In this document: positions 21,354 to 33,909 of the stretch, piece after piece
Position numbering within the stretch: position 1 is the stretch's first letter
Layout: each line of letters begins with the position of its first letter
Assembly: GCA_018398805.1 (NCBI GenBank)
Contig: JAGFBZ010002032.1
Coordinates: 1 to 64,000, forward strand
Length of the DNA stretch: 64,000 bases
Origin: Hirundichthys speculiger
Lineage: Eukaryota > Chordata > Actinopteri > Beloniformes > Exocoetidae
Reading direction: 5' to 3'
Made by a program: the position numbers and the translations under genes
The notes under the pieces: model-generated
The model's database searches: none
Told to the model about the DNA's origin: nothing
What the model saw: the letters and a program-made list of their open reading frames with translations, nothing else

Positions 21354-23030
21354 GTTTAGAGGATACAGGATTCTGATTTGGTTGACAGGACGTCTTTGCT
21401 GTTTCAAGACCATATTCAGACAAGAAAAGGCTTCTTCCTCTTCACTGAATGGAAGCTAAATATATAGTTACCATCCAAATTATTTGCCTTCAAAGAATCA
21501 AACATTGAGGTGGTTAAAAATTATTAGCCAAGACGAGTTTTTTTTTTTTTTGCCTTCAAAACCTCACCTGAGCAACTGAACCTGACTGGAAGGACTCCAT
21601 AACCAGGGTCACTTCAACACCTGTTGAGATGTGAGATCACCGTCCCTCACCTGTTCCTGAGCGATGTGTGAATCCGGATCAGTACCAGATGAACCCATCC
21701 TGCCTGGTACCTGCTTACATTGTTACGGCACAACATTAAAAAAAAATAAAGGAGAATAATAGGATCAGCTTCAATGTGATCTAAATTCTTCCAGTCTTAA
21801 GAATGAGACACTTTGGGAGTCTATCATTTTTCAGACATGAAGACTTTTCCAGGTTTTTACAGTCTAAATGGCCTTAAAAAAAAAAAAAAAAACAGTTTAC
21901 TTGGACGTTTATATAATGTTATATTAATATCAGCTTCCTCCTACAATAAACTGACCAACAAAACTTCAAATAGGAGGCTTGATTTTTAGCACAGCTGCGT
22001 ATGAAAAACAAACATCAATGAGAATAAAAAAAAAATACAGAGGGAGATTAAATTAAGCCAGACAATGAAAACAGCTCAAAACTACATTTTTATAGTTAGA
22101 ATAGAAAAACAGACAATGTGACTGTGTTTTGTAAAATACGGAGTCAGAATTGAAACACAGAGCAAGGAATGTGGACTATATTTCGACTACAGTGCAGTAT
22201 TTGTTTTAAGACAGATGGGGGCGCTGTGGCACCATCACAGAGAGACAGAGGAAGAGAAAAACCTGAACACATACTGAAAATTCATGACATGCACTTCTGA
22301 GCTACTGCAGCATTTACAGCAGGTTTAATGAGCTCAGTTTTATCAGTTTGTATTTCTTTCTTAGCTCTTCATGTCTGTGTGAAATACTGAGAGACTGTCA
22401 GAGCTATTGTTTAAAATTCTGGTTCAGCTCTGCAAAAGACAGCAACAATTACAATTAAAACTCTTTAAACATTCAGCTATTGTGGTTTAAAAGGCTGGTT
22501 ATGAAGGATGTGTTTAGCTCTCTGTATATTTGTTTGTTATTGCATCTTCTCTTCACATCTTTTTCCCATCGAACAACAACTTCTTTTTGTGTGATACATT
22601 TATTTTCCTGCTCCAGTCATTCTTTGTCTCTCAGTGTCTGACCTACTTTGGACAACACATCTACAATGGTCCCACAGGTGTTCAAAATTTAGTTGAATAT
22701 TGCATTTTTACCATTTTGGGGACGTCTAGACTTGTTGTTATGAAACAGCAGCTACTTTTAAATAATCTCTCACTATTAATGAGTTGTAGTATTTAACTCG
22801 CACCTTGTTTAGTGATTTCTTTCTTCTCTCTCTCTCTTTTCATCTGGCTGTGATTCAGACTCGTACTGGCATGTCGCCCCAAACCAGATTTACTTGCACA
22901 AACACAGTGACGTAGCTCCCAGGATATAAAAACAAATTAAGACGCCATCTCATCTGATCTGCAGCTGGAATACAGCTCATGAGACGAGCTCGTTAGATGG
23001 TATTTCTCATGTGCTCTCTGATGAAAGGAT
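21354..23030. other. intergenic, nothing recognised
   Basis: AT-rich sequence with A/T runs (for example 21539-21551, 21877-21892). Open frames here show no domain, codon pattern or splice context. No repeat family was recognised. Confidence 0.6.
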
Positions 23031-23038
23031 GCAAACAT

Positions 23039-23843
23039 TAGGGCTGTAGCGATACACTAATCTCGCGATACGATACGATACATATTATATCGATATTTTT
23101 CTAACAATATATAATTTTTTTTACATCATTTTCTGAAAGACTTTAACGGGACAAAGTGATTTTGGTGACATCTTGTGAGTGTTCCAATTTAGTTTGAATT
23201 AACTGAACTGAAGGGTAGGTGACCGCAGAGAGGAGAGAAAGGAGGCCTCTGATTGGTCAATTCTACATCCGCGTCATCGAAGAAGTGAGGAAGTACCCAC
23301 ATCTGTACGATTGTGGTTCTCCACACTACAAAGACAGCACATATTCTAGTAATTCATGGAGGGAGATAGCGATGAATGTGGGTCTGGATACGGCCGAGAC
23401 GGTGAGGAAGTGGAAAAGCACAAGAGATACGTTTAGTAAGTTTAGCTAGTTCGTGATTGTCCCTCTCCGTTGTGGCGTTGAATAACATAGCGGAGACGCG
23501 CTAACTGCACTATACCGGCGACAAAATAACTGCCACACGTTGCCGCGAGAGTAAACACAGCCCTTAAAGCCGGCGTTTTCCACCACTGAATACGGTCTCA
23601 AATACTGACAAATAAAGTTTGGCTAGCTCTCAATTAGCTCTCAAAATGCTCTACACAGCGACACTAGCGGCTGGAGGACTTTATGGCTCTTACTGCACTT
23701 TGCAGGAAGAGCACCTGTGCGAGACACGGGGGTTTAGAAGGGAGCTTAGAATATCGATACCCGCGGCTGAAATATCGATACTCCCTGGGAAATAAAATAT
23801 CGATATATATATATCGCAGAATCGATAAAATCACCCAGCCTTT
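23039..23843 (+). mobile_element. hAT-like element carrying a MADF-domain exon
   Basis: Starts TAGGGCTGTAGCGATAC and ends CACCCAGCCTTT. The flanking 8-mers GCAAACAT (23031-23038) and ACAAACAT (23844-23851) match at seven positions. Both subterminal regions are rich in ATCGATA motifs, as in other fish hAT miniature elements. The interior holds a coding-like exon (see next entry). Confidence 0.75.
23246..23440 (+). pseudogene. MADF DNA-binding domain fragment inside a transposon
   Basis: The frame reads LIGQFYIRVIEEVRKYPHLY, then DCGSPHYKDSTYSSNSWREI, then AMNVGLDTAETVRKWKSTRD. This is the MADF (Adf-1/Myb-SANT-like) pattern: a first helix ending in PxLY, a YKD motif, then a W-x-x-I helix and a final K-W helix with RD. 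MADF proteins bind DNA and some are encoded by DNA transposons. The block ends at a plausible donor (ACGTTTA/GTAAGT near 23434), so it looks like one exon of a larger gene. There is no ATG in good context upstream, so I treat it as a relic. Confidence 0.72.
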
Positions 23844-24227
23844 ACAAACATGCAGGAAAAGGCCGCGACGCCACAGTGGGACCGCAAAGTTTCAATCATC
23901 TGTTTAATCATTATTCATGGCGAGGCGTAAACGGTGAAAGGTTCAGTTGGTTGATGTGCTGCAGATAATAATGTGATAGTGAATCAGAAGCTGCTAAACT
24001 GTTATGGACACAGCTGACGGTGGTAAAAGGTGCTGTGGTTAAAAAGAAGATTAAAAATGGGCTCACAGGAGAGCTGAGTGAGGCGTTCAAAGACCATCAG
24101 GAACGTAGCGTAGTCTGCTGAGCCGTGCACGGCTCAGTAGACGTGCACGTCTACCTGGAAATGAAGCTGGGAGGCAGAAAGTGTGGAGGCTAGCTGCATT
24201 AAATGATAAAATGATTTTTGAAGAACA

Positions 24228-25716
24228 CACAGTGGCAAGAAAAAGTATGTGAACCCCTTGGAATTAACTATTTTTCATTAAGTTGTCATAAAATGTAATC
24301 TGATCTTCATCTAAATCACTATAATGTGTTGGTTCTTAACCACAGGGCCGCCAGCGCCCCCCAGGGGGCCACAAAGAACTTTCAGTTTTGCACCTGTGGG
24401 CCGCGAGACTGCGTTCAGCTTTCAACCATGTAACCGCGGTAACGCGTCACTCAGTTGTTTAACAAGCGCCAATACATTCAACAAATAAGGTGACTCTTGT
24501 CATATTAAAAACAGTAGAATAACACTCAATTGGTTTGTTTTATTACATATAAATATATATTTTATAAATCATGTCATAAATATTTTATATTTTATAGTAA
24601 TTAAAAACATTGTTTTAAAAAATCGAGGATTTAAAACATATTTTTGTGTATTTTTAATGACCTCTCACGGTCCACCTGCAGTACCATGATGGCTCACCAG
24701 GGGGCTGTCATGGGGGGGCCTTTGCAGTTTATTTATTTAATTTAAAATAGATTTATATTATTGAAATTCCTTTTTTTATCGCTCTCTTTTATTGATTGGT
24801 TATATATATTGTTTTTTTTTATTAATTTAAAGTAAATTCCTAATATTGGCCTCTTTTATTATTATTAAAAAGCCTGACTTGTCCTTATACGGTGTGTGTG
24901 CAGGTTTTTGCTTGTTTAACAGTAAGTGGATTTGTTTTATTACTGAATACAAATCAAACCGAGAGTGAGGTCAGTTAAACCTATACAGCGTTAATATTTA
25001 ATTAGTACCAGACCACTTTGTACTAAAAAATTGGGTCTCAAGGTCAAAAAGGTTAAGAACCGCTGCTATAATGGACATACACAATGTACATATCCTGATA
25101 AGAGTCTAATGCTTTGTGTCTTTGTTGAAGACGTCCGTTAAACATTAAAAGGAAATGAAACCAGATACTAATTACTTAAATGAAAACTAATTGGAGTCAG
25201 GAATCTGCACGCCTGGAGTCAAATGAATGAAATGATTCTGGATGTGTTGTATTGATTGATAGAAGACAAACGTCAGACGTTCTGAAGCATCTGCTGACGT
25301 GAAGGATGTCTTTCTAAAAGCAGCTCTGAACGTTTACATTTCAGAGCAGCTGATCTGGTTCAGACTGAAAACGGATACGTTACATTCTTAAAGTGTTCTG
25401 GCATCCGTCAGTCCACAGTTAGACAAATTGTCTATAAATGGAGACTGTTGGGTGCTGTGGCTTCTCTTCTTGACGTACAGCCAAGAGGACTCCAAAAAAA
25501 CAACGCAGAGTCTTCGGCGAGGAAAAGAATAACACATAAATAAAAGCTAAGGGCTCAAAGACATAGTTGGAACTGGATAAGAAAAAAACAAACAAAAAAA
25601 GTGATCTGTAACTGGGAAAGACTGGGAAAGATTTATGTGAAACAGGAGTTGAATTATCCAGAAAGAAGATACTGAGCACAACGTACGACGCAAAAACAAC
25701 TTAACATCAAAACATC
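24228..25716 (+). mobile_element. Tc1/mariner-like transposon remnant
   Basis: The left part begins CAGTGGCAAGAAAAAGTATG, a terminus common to a fish Tc1-like family. Downstream, near 25402-25500, plus-strand codons read GIRQSTVRQIVYKWR, the second helix-turn-helix of Tc1 transposases, followed by a degraded linker. The catalytic DDE region is missing. The copy is split by a 739-bp hAT element (24327-25065), and its right end is cut by the hAT-like element at 25725. Confidence 0.75.
24327..25065. mobile_element. hAT-like element nested in the Tc1 remnant
   Basis: Ends TTGGTTCTTAACC and GGTTAAGAACCGCTG are inverted repeats; the 8-bp duplication CTATAATG is perfect at 24319-24326 and 25066-25073. 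Interior sequence resembles the elements at 32070-32425 and 51219-51596 (shared CCACCTGCAGTACCA and ACAAATAAGGTGAC). Confidence 0.88.
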
Positions 25717-25724
25717 ATCCCAAC

Positions 25725-26795
25725 TAGAGATGCACGATAACTGTTTATTTAAACCGATACCGATAACCGATAACACACACATATACCTAAGATCATTACA
25801 TCAATACTATGAACAAAACCAAAAATAGTTTTTTACCTTTTAAATGAACAGATATTTATTTTTTCCAATGAAAAACTATTGTCAAGCCTTCTCAAACATT
25901 TTCCTTAAAGCTATCAAACAAACCTATTTGATATCTCACATTAACTTAAATAAGGTTCATTACTGACTGATATAAAAAATAAAGGCTCCTTGAACTGATG
26001 GAAATACATGTATCAGAATTACTAACTGAAAAAGATTAACATTTAAAGGATTTTGGCTTGTGGTTCCATTTAAATTAATACCTTTAATTAAAGTAAATGA
26101 GGTTCAGTAGTTTTTATTTTTTAATCTTAAGCTTTAGATGAGAGAGATGACGGAGAGGGGAGACTGCTGCTGGCTTGCGCACGTTAGCTTAGCTTCCGTT
26201 AGCGTGATTTCAAAACTCCATGGAAGCGATTGTTATGTTGTAGGTGGCTGATCAGGTTTTACGTATTAAAGCTTGTGCTTCCCTCCTCGTAGAATTCACT
26301 CGGAGGATTCGTCACAAATAACCACCAAACTATCTTCTTCTGAAACTTTAACGAAGTTCCACGCCGCCATGTTTGTTGTGATCAGCGCTGTGCTGCAGGC
26401 TGCATTCAAGGTGTAACATAAATTCCCACGTTCCCTCGTTTGCTAGTCGTTGCTTTTTTATTTTTTTTCTTTTTTTATGTGTAACATGTGGGAAAAATAC
26501 TGCAAATATCAATTCAAGTCCGCAACTACCAAAATTATGACCGAGTTAACGAGTTGTTTTCTGGCATGAGGGGGTATTCTTGATTTTGCTTATTGAGCAA
26601 TCGTTTTTTTCCTGATTATGCCGACGTCACTTGAACATAACATTCACTGCCGGTCATTCAAGTCTCAGAGGGAGCGAGACACTGCTGTGTTGACAGAAAT
26701 ATAAATGTTATCGGGGCTATTCGTCGTGATATCGGAGTTATTGGGATGACGTCATAATTTCCTGTTATCGGCCCGATAGTTATCGTGCACCGCTA
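25725..26795 (+). mobile_element. hAT-like 1.07-kb element, copy A
   Basis: Starts TAGAGATGCACGATAAC and ends GTTATCGTGCACCGCTA with perfect 8-bp duplication ATCCCAAC (25717-25724, 26796-26803). ACCGATA/TATCGGT repeats lie under the termini. Copies B (37744-38852) and C (57135-58239) lie in the opposite orientation. No ORF of note. Confidence 0.92.
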
Positions 26796-26863
26796 ATCCC
26801 AACTCTGAAGTTCGGGCTCGATTGGCTGCCTTGGAGCCTGGATCATTTGCAAAAATTAGAGAA

Positions 26864-26865
<2 letters not shown>

Positions 26866-26922
<57 letters not shown>
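26866..26922. repeat. (TA)n microsatellite
   Basis: An uninterrupted TA dinucleotide run of about 28 units. Confidence 0.97.
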
Positions 26923-26925
<3 letters not shown>

Positions 26926-27002
26926 TCTTACAAGGTGGCTATTCGCTGTAGGTTAGTAGATACTGAGTGATGCAGCAGGACAATGACACTAAACACTGAA
27001 GT

Positions 27003-27029
27003 GCCCCCCCCCCCCCCCCCCCCCCCCCC
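27003..27029. repeat. poly(C) tract
   Basis: A run of 27 cytosines; long C homopolymers are rare and prone to sequencing error. Confidence 0.93.
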
Positions 27030-28238
<1,209 letters not shown>

Positions 28239-28239
<1 letters not shown>

Positions 28240-29045
28240 GATTAAAGAGTCTTAAAACCCTTCCTGATGGACAGCAGCAGTTACTTCACTGAGCTCATTG
28301 CTGATGTTCTTCCTCCTTGGCATTGTGTTTACACACATCTGAACGCTCCTGACCAGCAAACTGCCAGAACATCTGCTTTTATAAAGGTGATCACACCTGC
28401 CGAGGATCCGTAGATGAAATTCATTTGATTATTTTGCTTTGTTTTTGTTAAAGATATAATGACAGGTGTCCATGTGTTGTTGTTAAGTTTAAGCCTTGGT
28501 GATGACCAGGTGATTTATTGTATGTTCTGATATTTGTGTGTGGAGGAGTTCAGGTGTGTTTCCTGTGCCTGCATGGGTTTTTATCCGAGACAAGCCTGTC
28601 GGACTGATCAGTGATTCATTGATTTCAGGAGTGAGAGTGACTGCTCGCTCGTCTCATTTGTCTCTTTGTTACTCTGTGTGAGAATACACATCTGTCCAGA
28701 TGTGCCACACCTCTTCCCTAATGGCCGCTGGGTTGGGCCCAAGCTCTCACCCCCAGGGTGAAATGAAAGAAATAAATAGATAGAGGGATACACGCTCCTG
28801 TATAAATGTGGTGTATTTTCTTTTCTCCATCTCTGTAGATGACACGGTGAAAACATGTGGATACGTTCTGGCCGGTAAGATGACTATGAAGTCATCTTAA
28901 CTGAAAAGGACGGTGTAACATGATCCAAAGCCCTCTGACAGAACCCCACTAAAGTTTCTGAAGTTTCTGAAGAGGAGAAGATAAAATAATGTCACACTAT
29001 GCGGTGTAATTTCAGTGTAGTGGAGCAGCTTTGGGATATTTTAGG
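28239..29045. other. intergenic, nothing recognised
   Basis: No supported gene. A few TC- and GTGT-rich patches only. Confidence 0.55.
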
Positions 29046-29052
29046 AGAAATC

Positions 29053-29708
29053 TATGGAGCCCCGTTTGGGTCATAATTCAATGAATAAATGAGTCTATTA
29101 TTATGAAATACAGGCGTTTATTATTATGAAATACGTATCCATTATTATGAAATGTTTTCCATTATTATGAAATATATGTGTATTATTATGAAATATATAT
29201 TATATTAATATTCTCCTGTCGCCATGCCGTCAAAATCAAGATGACATCGACTAAGAAACGTAGCGTGAAATGTAGGGAAAACTTGATTTTGACGGCATGG
29301 CGACGGGAGAAAGATGCTTTTCTGACTTATTCAGAGAGGTAGCCAACAGGCTCGATGCTAGTCCCCCACTAACTGCATGGAGAAGGATCAGCCAATGAGC
29401 GTGCAGGTCAACCACTGGCCCCGCCCACTGGCAAAATGTCATTATTATGTAAAAGCTCATTCTTATGAAAAAGAAAGCAATTATGTAAAAACTCTTTCTT
29501 AGATTAAAAAAGACATTCTGAAATAAACAATTATGCATTAAACTAAGATTAAATAATAACAAAAATATATTCCATAATAATTACATTTTTTTCATAATAA
29601 TGGGAAATATTTCATAATAATGGATACGTATTTCATAATAATAGACGCCTGTATTTCAAAATAATAGACTCATTTATTCATTGAATTATGACCCAAATGG
29701 GGCTCCAT
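29053..29708. mobile_element. fold-back element with long terminal inverted repeats
   Basis: The first roughly 150 bp (TATGGAGCCCCGTTTGGGTC and then repeats of ATTATTATGAAATA) are mirrored by the last 140 bp (ending GACCCAAATGGGGCTCCAT). The 7-mer AGAAATC flanks both sides (29046-29052 and 29709-29715). A second, inner palindrome pairs 29213-29240 with 29282-29309 (28-bp arms around TCGCCATGCCGTCAAAATCA, one mismatch). Superfamily is uncertain. Confidence 0.82.
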
Positions 29709-30261
29709 AGAAATCCAGACTAACACAGGCCTAAAAGTAAAAGCAACAAAAAAATTGTTTTGAAACAAGGACAGTTAAAAAAAAAACTAATTGAATTCTG
29801 GTCTAAAAGATGTACTGATCTAAGGTGCATTAATCTCCTGTATTGTTGGTTTTGCATTTTCATGTGGCACAAAGGAACTTGTGCTTGTTTTGTTCTGGTT
29901 CAGATTTACTGTTTGTTGATCAGTCAGTCTCATTTTCTCTTTCATCTTTACTACTTTGGAGTCTCTTAATCGCCTCGTCTATGAAGTCAACTGTAGCTCT
30001 GTGAACTAGTTTCATCACTGTTGATGAGTAATATGCTGCAGTTATTGCAGGAGATTGGCAGGACAAGAGTCTAAAGTTACTTTGGGTGGGTAGTAGTGTC
30101 AGGACACTGTAATCAGATCAAATCAAATATTCCTTGTTGCTGCTTTAAATAAACTCATTAATTGTTCATTTAGAATGTTACTTTTGAACAAACACTCTAT
30201 TTCTCAAGTTAAAAAGCACACAGGTTTGAGAGGTGGTACAGCAATAACACTCACTACCAGC

Positions 30262-31072
30262 TAGAGCTGGCCGGTATGACCAAAAATGTATATTTATATC
30301 GTTTTCACGGTATACCAAGTTTTTTTTAAAAAAGGCAAACTGGGTGTTAACCACATTTTCTAATCATTTAGAGGAATTGCTGCAGTAAATTGTCTTAGAA
30401 TGACCTATTTTACTGTCACGAGGAGTGAATATTGTAGAAAAACATTCATATCTACACTAGTATTAATACAGGTTTGCATGACCTCACAAAATGATACTAT
30501 TTACAAAGAGGTGGCACTCGTTATTCTAATTAAGTGAAGGAATCAGAATGAATGATAGTTGCAGTTAAAATACAGAACCATTTTATTTTCAAATTTTGCA
30601 AACAACTTGAAAAAAATATATTTTGTAAAAAAAAATCAACATTAACTACACAATGTAAACAACGTTCTAAAGTTGTAGCCGCGGGAGGCAACACCAGCCT
30701 GGTGTAGCCTCCCGCGGCTACAACTTTAGCTCGGCAACATTTGCAGATTGTTGTAGTTTGTTGGACGTCGTCTTTTTTAAATCCACGGCTCCTCGTTTAG
30801 GAAGAAGTTCCTCAGTCTCATGTTGCCGTTCTGGAGCTTCCACTTCGGGACTTTCTCTGTCCCAAACTAGTAGCGTGTTGCGCCTCCAGTGCAACTGCAA
30901 AACAGTCCCCTGTCAAACAATGCTCTGCGGCACTTAGGTTCCGCCGCGCGGCGTTCCCAACGTTGTGTACGCTACAGTACATACTCACCGGTATTACGGT
31001 ATATGAAAAATTCATATCATAAGAAAACTAAACACCGGTATTCGGCATGAACTGGTATACCGCCCAGCACTA
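30262..31072. mobile_element. hAT-like 811-bp miniature element
   Basis: Termini TAGAGCTGGCCGGTAT and ATACCGCCCAGCACTA are inverted repeats. The 8-mers outside (CTACCAGC 30254-30261, CCACCAGC 31073-31080) match at seven positions. It contains a 63-bp GC-rich palindrome at 30667-30729. Confidence 0.85.
30667..30729. repeat. 63-bp near-perfect palindrome
   Basis: The arms CTAAAGTTGTAGCCGCGGGA and onward are exactly mirrored for the first 23 bp, then continue as ACACCAG/CTGGTGT with one mismatch. It lies in the middle of the 811-bp hAT-like element. Confidence 0.93.
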
Positions 31073-31167
31073 CCACCAGCTACCAGTTTGGGTTCAGGAC
31101 TCTGACACCACCTTTAAAATCAAACTTCAAACCTTCCTGTTTAGTGAAGCCTAGAGTTAGTCTAAAC

Positions 31168-32055
31168 CAGTGGTTCTCAACTGGTGGGTCGCGACCCAAA
31201 AGTGGGTCGCAGAGCCGTTTTCAGTGGGTCGTGGGCCTTTGCCTGGGGATGGAAATGCTAAAAAACAAAAAAAAGCATGTCATTCATCCTCCTTAACAGT
31301 AGATGGCGATAATGTCCTGTAATGCGAGTTTACACCATAGAAGAAGACCTGCAGAGTTTGTTTCCATATGTTGAGCAGGTGAAACACAGATACAACGAAG
31401 AATATATGAGATATGGATTTTCTTATCTTGAAGACAAAGGTCAGTGATGGTTATTCAACTAAAACTATATATTTTGAGTTCTTTTTGAAACTACTGCTCA
31501 GTGGTTGCACTGTTTTATTTCATATTTGTGCATAAAATCACTATTGAGTCTTAAAAAAGGCTGTTACTGAAATGTTCTGATTGTTATGTCAGCTTTATGA
31601 TTAATGCTTAAATAAGTGACTACATAGTTTTAATAGGAAATTGTTATATATTCAGGAAGTGGGTACTCAGCAAATACTACATGTTTGAGTTCTTTTTGAA
31701 ACTACTGCTCAGTGGTTGTACTTTTTTATTTCATGTTTGTGAATGTTGAGTCTGTTAAAAAAGGCTGAAGTTACTGAAGTGAAGTGTTTTGGATTTAATT
31801 AAAATGCAGCTAATTGAGCATCAAAGGGAATATTTCCTACTTGAGGCCATTTTGGTTTTTGCCATTTTGATTCACCAATAAACTTATTTTTTTGTGTTGG
31901 CATTCTGTGATATTCTATTTAACTATCTCTGATTCAAACTGCACGATCTTTTCATTCAATAAATTTGAGAAGTTGGAAATTTTCCTTGATTTGGGTCACG
32001 GCTTGTCATTAAGGGTGATGGTGGGTCCTGAAGCCGGACCGGTTGAGAACCACTG
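31168..32055 (+). mobile_element. hAT-like element (CAGTGGTTCTCAAC family), full copy
   Basis: Begins CAGTGGTTCTCAACTGGTGG and ends CCGGTTGAGAACCACTG. The interior matches 18251-21353 once the insertion there is removed. Duplication is only partly conserved (GTCTAAAC against GTGTAGAT), suggesting age. Confidence 0.87.
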
Positions 32056-32069
32056 GTGTAGATCAGAAC

Positions 32070-32425
32070 ACCAAGGCCCAATTTGAAATGTGAAAAATCT
32101 CCTTGTCCCACCGAAACCTTTAATCACAACTGTGATCAACATTCAGGACCAGGAACCATGATCTGATATTAATGTGAGGGGTCAACAAATAAGGTGACAC
32201 TTGTCATATTAAGTTAAGACGATGGTAGAATAACTATTAACTGTTTTGTTTTGCTACTTCTTAATGTTTTTAAATCATGTCGTTAATATTTTACAGTAAT
32301 TAAAAACATATTTAAAAAAGATCAAGGATTTAAAACACATTTGTTTCATTTTAAAGACCTCTCACGGCCCACCTGCAGTACCACGACGGCCCACCAGGGG
32401 GCCGCGGCCCACACTTTGGGAACCA
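32070..32425 (-). mobile_element. hAT-like miniature element fragment, family of 51219-51596
   Basis: Shares with the copy at 51219-51596 (opposite orientation) CCCAATTTGAAA, AATCACAACTGTGATCAACA, CCACCTGCAGTACCA and CCACACTTTGGGAA. Its right terminus corresponds to that copy's left end. The left end is degraded and abuts the preceding hAT copy. Confidence 0.75.
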
Positions 32426-33394
32426 AACCATGCAGCTACAGGCAGGTGCTGCAGGGACACATTAATATAATCCACTGAGCGGTGCCCCTCACCCCTCTTC
32501 TCTCCTCTCCTCTTCTCTCCTCTCTCTTTCCTTCAGCCATCCCACAGTTTTTAATTATAAGCCTTTTGTAAACGTAACTATCTGTTCCTGTATTCTTTTC
32601 TACCTTACCTACACCTGTCGATATAATAACTGGTAGAGTATCTGTAGTTACAATGGCCTCCAGCAGGAGGGTTCAAGGTTTCTTCTGCCTTTAAAGGGAG
32701 TATTTTTTCCTTGCCACACTGTTAGACATTTTGTTGTATTTTTACAATAGTTTACTGGCAACACTATTGCCAGTAAGTTACTGTAATTACCACCTTACAA
32801 TATTAATCCTGTAATAATGTTTTACAGTATATCATCTTTACTGTAATAATGTTTTACAGTAAATCATCTTTACTGGCTAAAACCAAATAAATAAGAGAAT
32901 TAAAAGATATAAGTGCAAAGACATGATAAAAATAACTAAAATTAACTGGGCATTTTGTGGTATTTTACTGTAAAAATTACAGCAAAGGCAAACAGTGCAC
33001 TGCTTTTTATCATTAATTTTTGCTGCTGTGAGTCTCTGAAAATCACCTATAGATGATTTATATTGTGATAAATGTCACGCAACTAAAGCTGAATATAGTT
33101 GAGAGACTCTCCAGGGATTCAAACCCCACAATAAAATAACTGTTCATATTCAGTTCAGGAGTATCAATAATCCTAAACAGTTCGGAAAGATGATTTTCAT
33201 CCTTTTTTAGATGTAAATATCCTTCCATTTGATTTTACCACAAAGTAGTTGATACTATCAGGTGAGATCTGAGATAAAAGATTATAAGATCATCAGAAAT
33301 GACTCCTAACATGTGTGTCATCTGGTTTCCTGCCAAATTAGGACCAACCTGATAAAACCACACTGACCCTTTCTAGAAGATGTTTATGTAACAC
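32426..33394. other. intergenic upstream of aff2
   Basis: Pyrimidine-rich stretch (32490-32540), then a segment around 32660-32720 (GGTTTCTTCTGCCTTTAAAG and on) that resembles a fish LINE 3' end. Next is a TTTACTGTAA-rich area with two near-identical TAATGTTTTACAGTA repeats at about 32812-32865. No gene seen. Confidence 0.45.
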
Positions 33395-33402
33395 TTTTTC
33401 AG

Positions 33403-33602
33403 GCTGTGTGTGTGTGTGTGTGTGCGTGCGTGTGTGCACGGGAGGGGAGGAATGCAATTTTGCAAAATCTACAAAATATAAATAGAGCTCTGTGTTTTAA
33501 AGGCACATTTTTCCAGTGAATATCTCAGTGTAACTCGTTGTCAGTGCGTGTGTGCGTGTGAGAGAGAGAGTGTGTGCGTGTGCGTGTGTGTGTGTGTGTG
33601 TG
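33403..33602. repeat. (TG)n-rich tracts at the aff2 promoter
   Basis: TG/CG dinucleotide runs at about 33403-33436 and again at 33543-33602, the latter interrupted by a GAGAGAGAG block. They bracket the TATA-like box. Confidence 0.9.
33477..33484 (+). promoter_or_regulatory. aff2: TATA-like box of aff2
   Basis: TATAAATA followed by GAGCTC lies 433 bp upstream of the aff2 start codon. It would place transcription start near 33508-33515, giving a 5'UTR of about 400 bp. No transcript evidence is available, so this is a positional inference. Confidence 0.4.
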
Positions 33603-33737
33603 TTCTCCCTCCCTCCACCTCTGCTTGGCTGTCAGCTCGCTTCGACCACGTAGCAGCTTCCTGGCAGCAGCAGCAGCTTCTCTGCTCTCACGCGCACGTT
33701 CACACTGGGCTGCTCCCAGTACCAGAACCAGCAGCCC

Positions 33738-33743
33738 ATGTAG
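33738..33743 (+). promoter_or_regulatory. aff2: start-stop upstream ORF (ATG TAG) in aff2 5'UTR
   Basis: This is the only ATG between the TATA-like box and the aff2 start codon, and it is followed at once by TAG. Such minimal ORFs can hold ribosomes and lower translation. The bases before it (CAGCCC) resemble those before the true start (CAGCCCA). Confidence 0.55.
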
Positions 33744-33761
33744 AACCACGTAGCACCAGCT

Positions 33762-33906
33762 CTGGACTGGACTGGAACCCGACAGCTCTGGACTGGAACC
33801 CGACAGCTCTGGACTGTAACCCGACGGCACCAGTTCTGGACTGGAACCCCGACAGAACCAGTTCTGGACTGGAACAGCACCAGTTCTGGACTGGAACAGA
33901 ACCAGC
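33762..33906. repeat. aff2: minisatellite in aff2 5'UTR
   Basis: Six to seven imperfect copies of a CTCTGGACTGGAACCCGACAG / AGTTCTGGACTGGAACAGCACC unit (about 18-24 bp) end four bases before the start codon. The core CCAGTTCTGGACTGG is partly self-complementary. Confidence 0.88.
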
Positions 33907-33909
33907 CCA

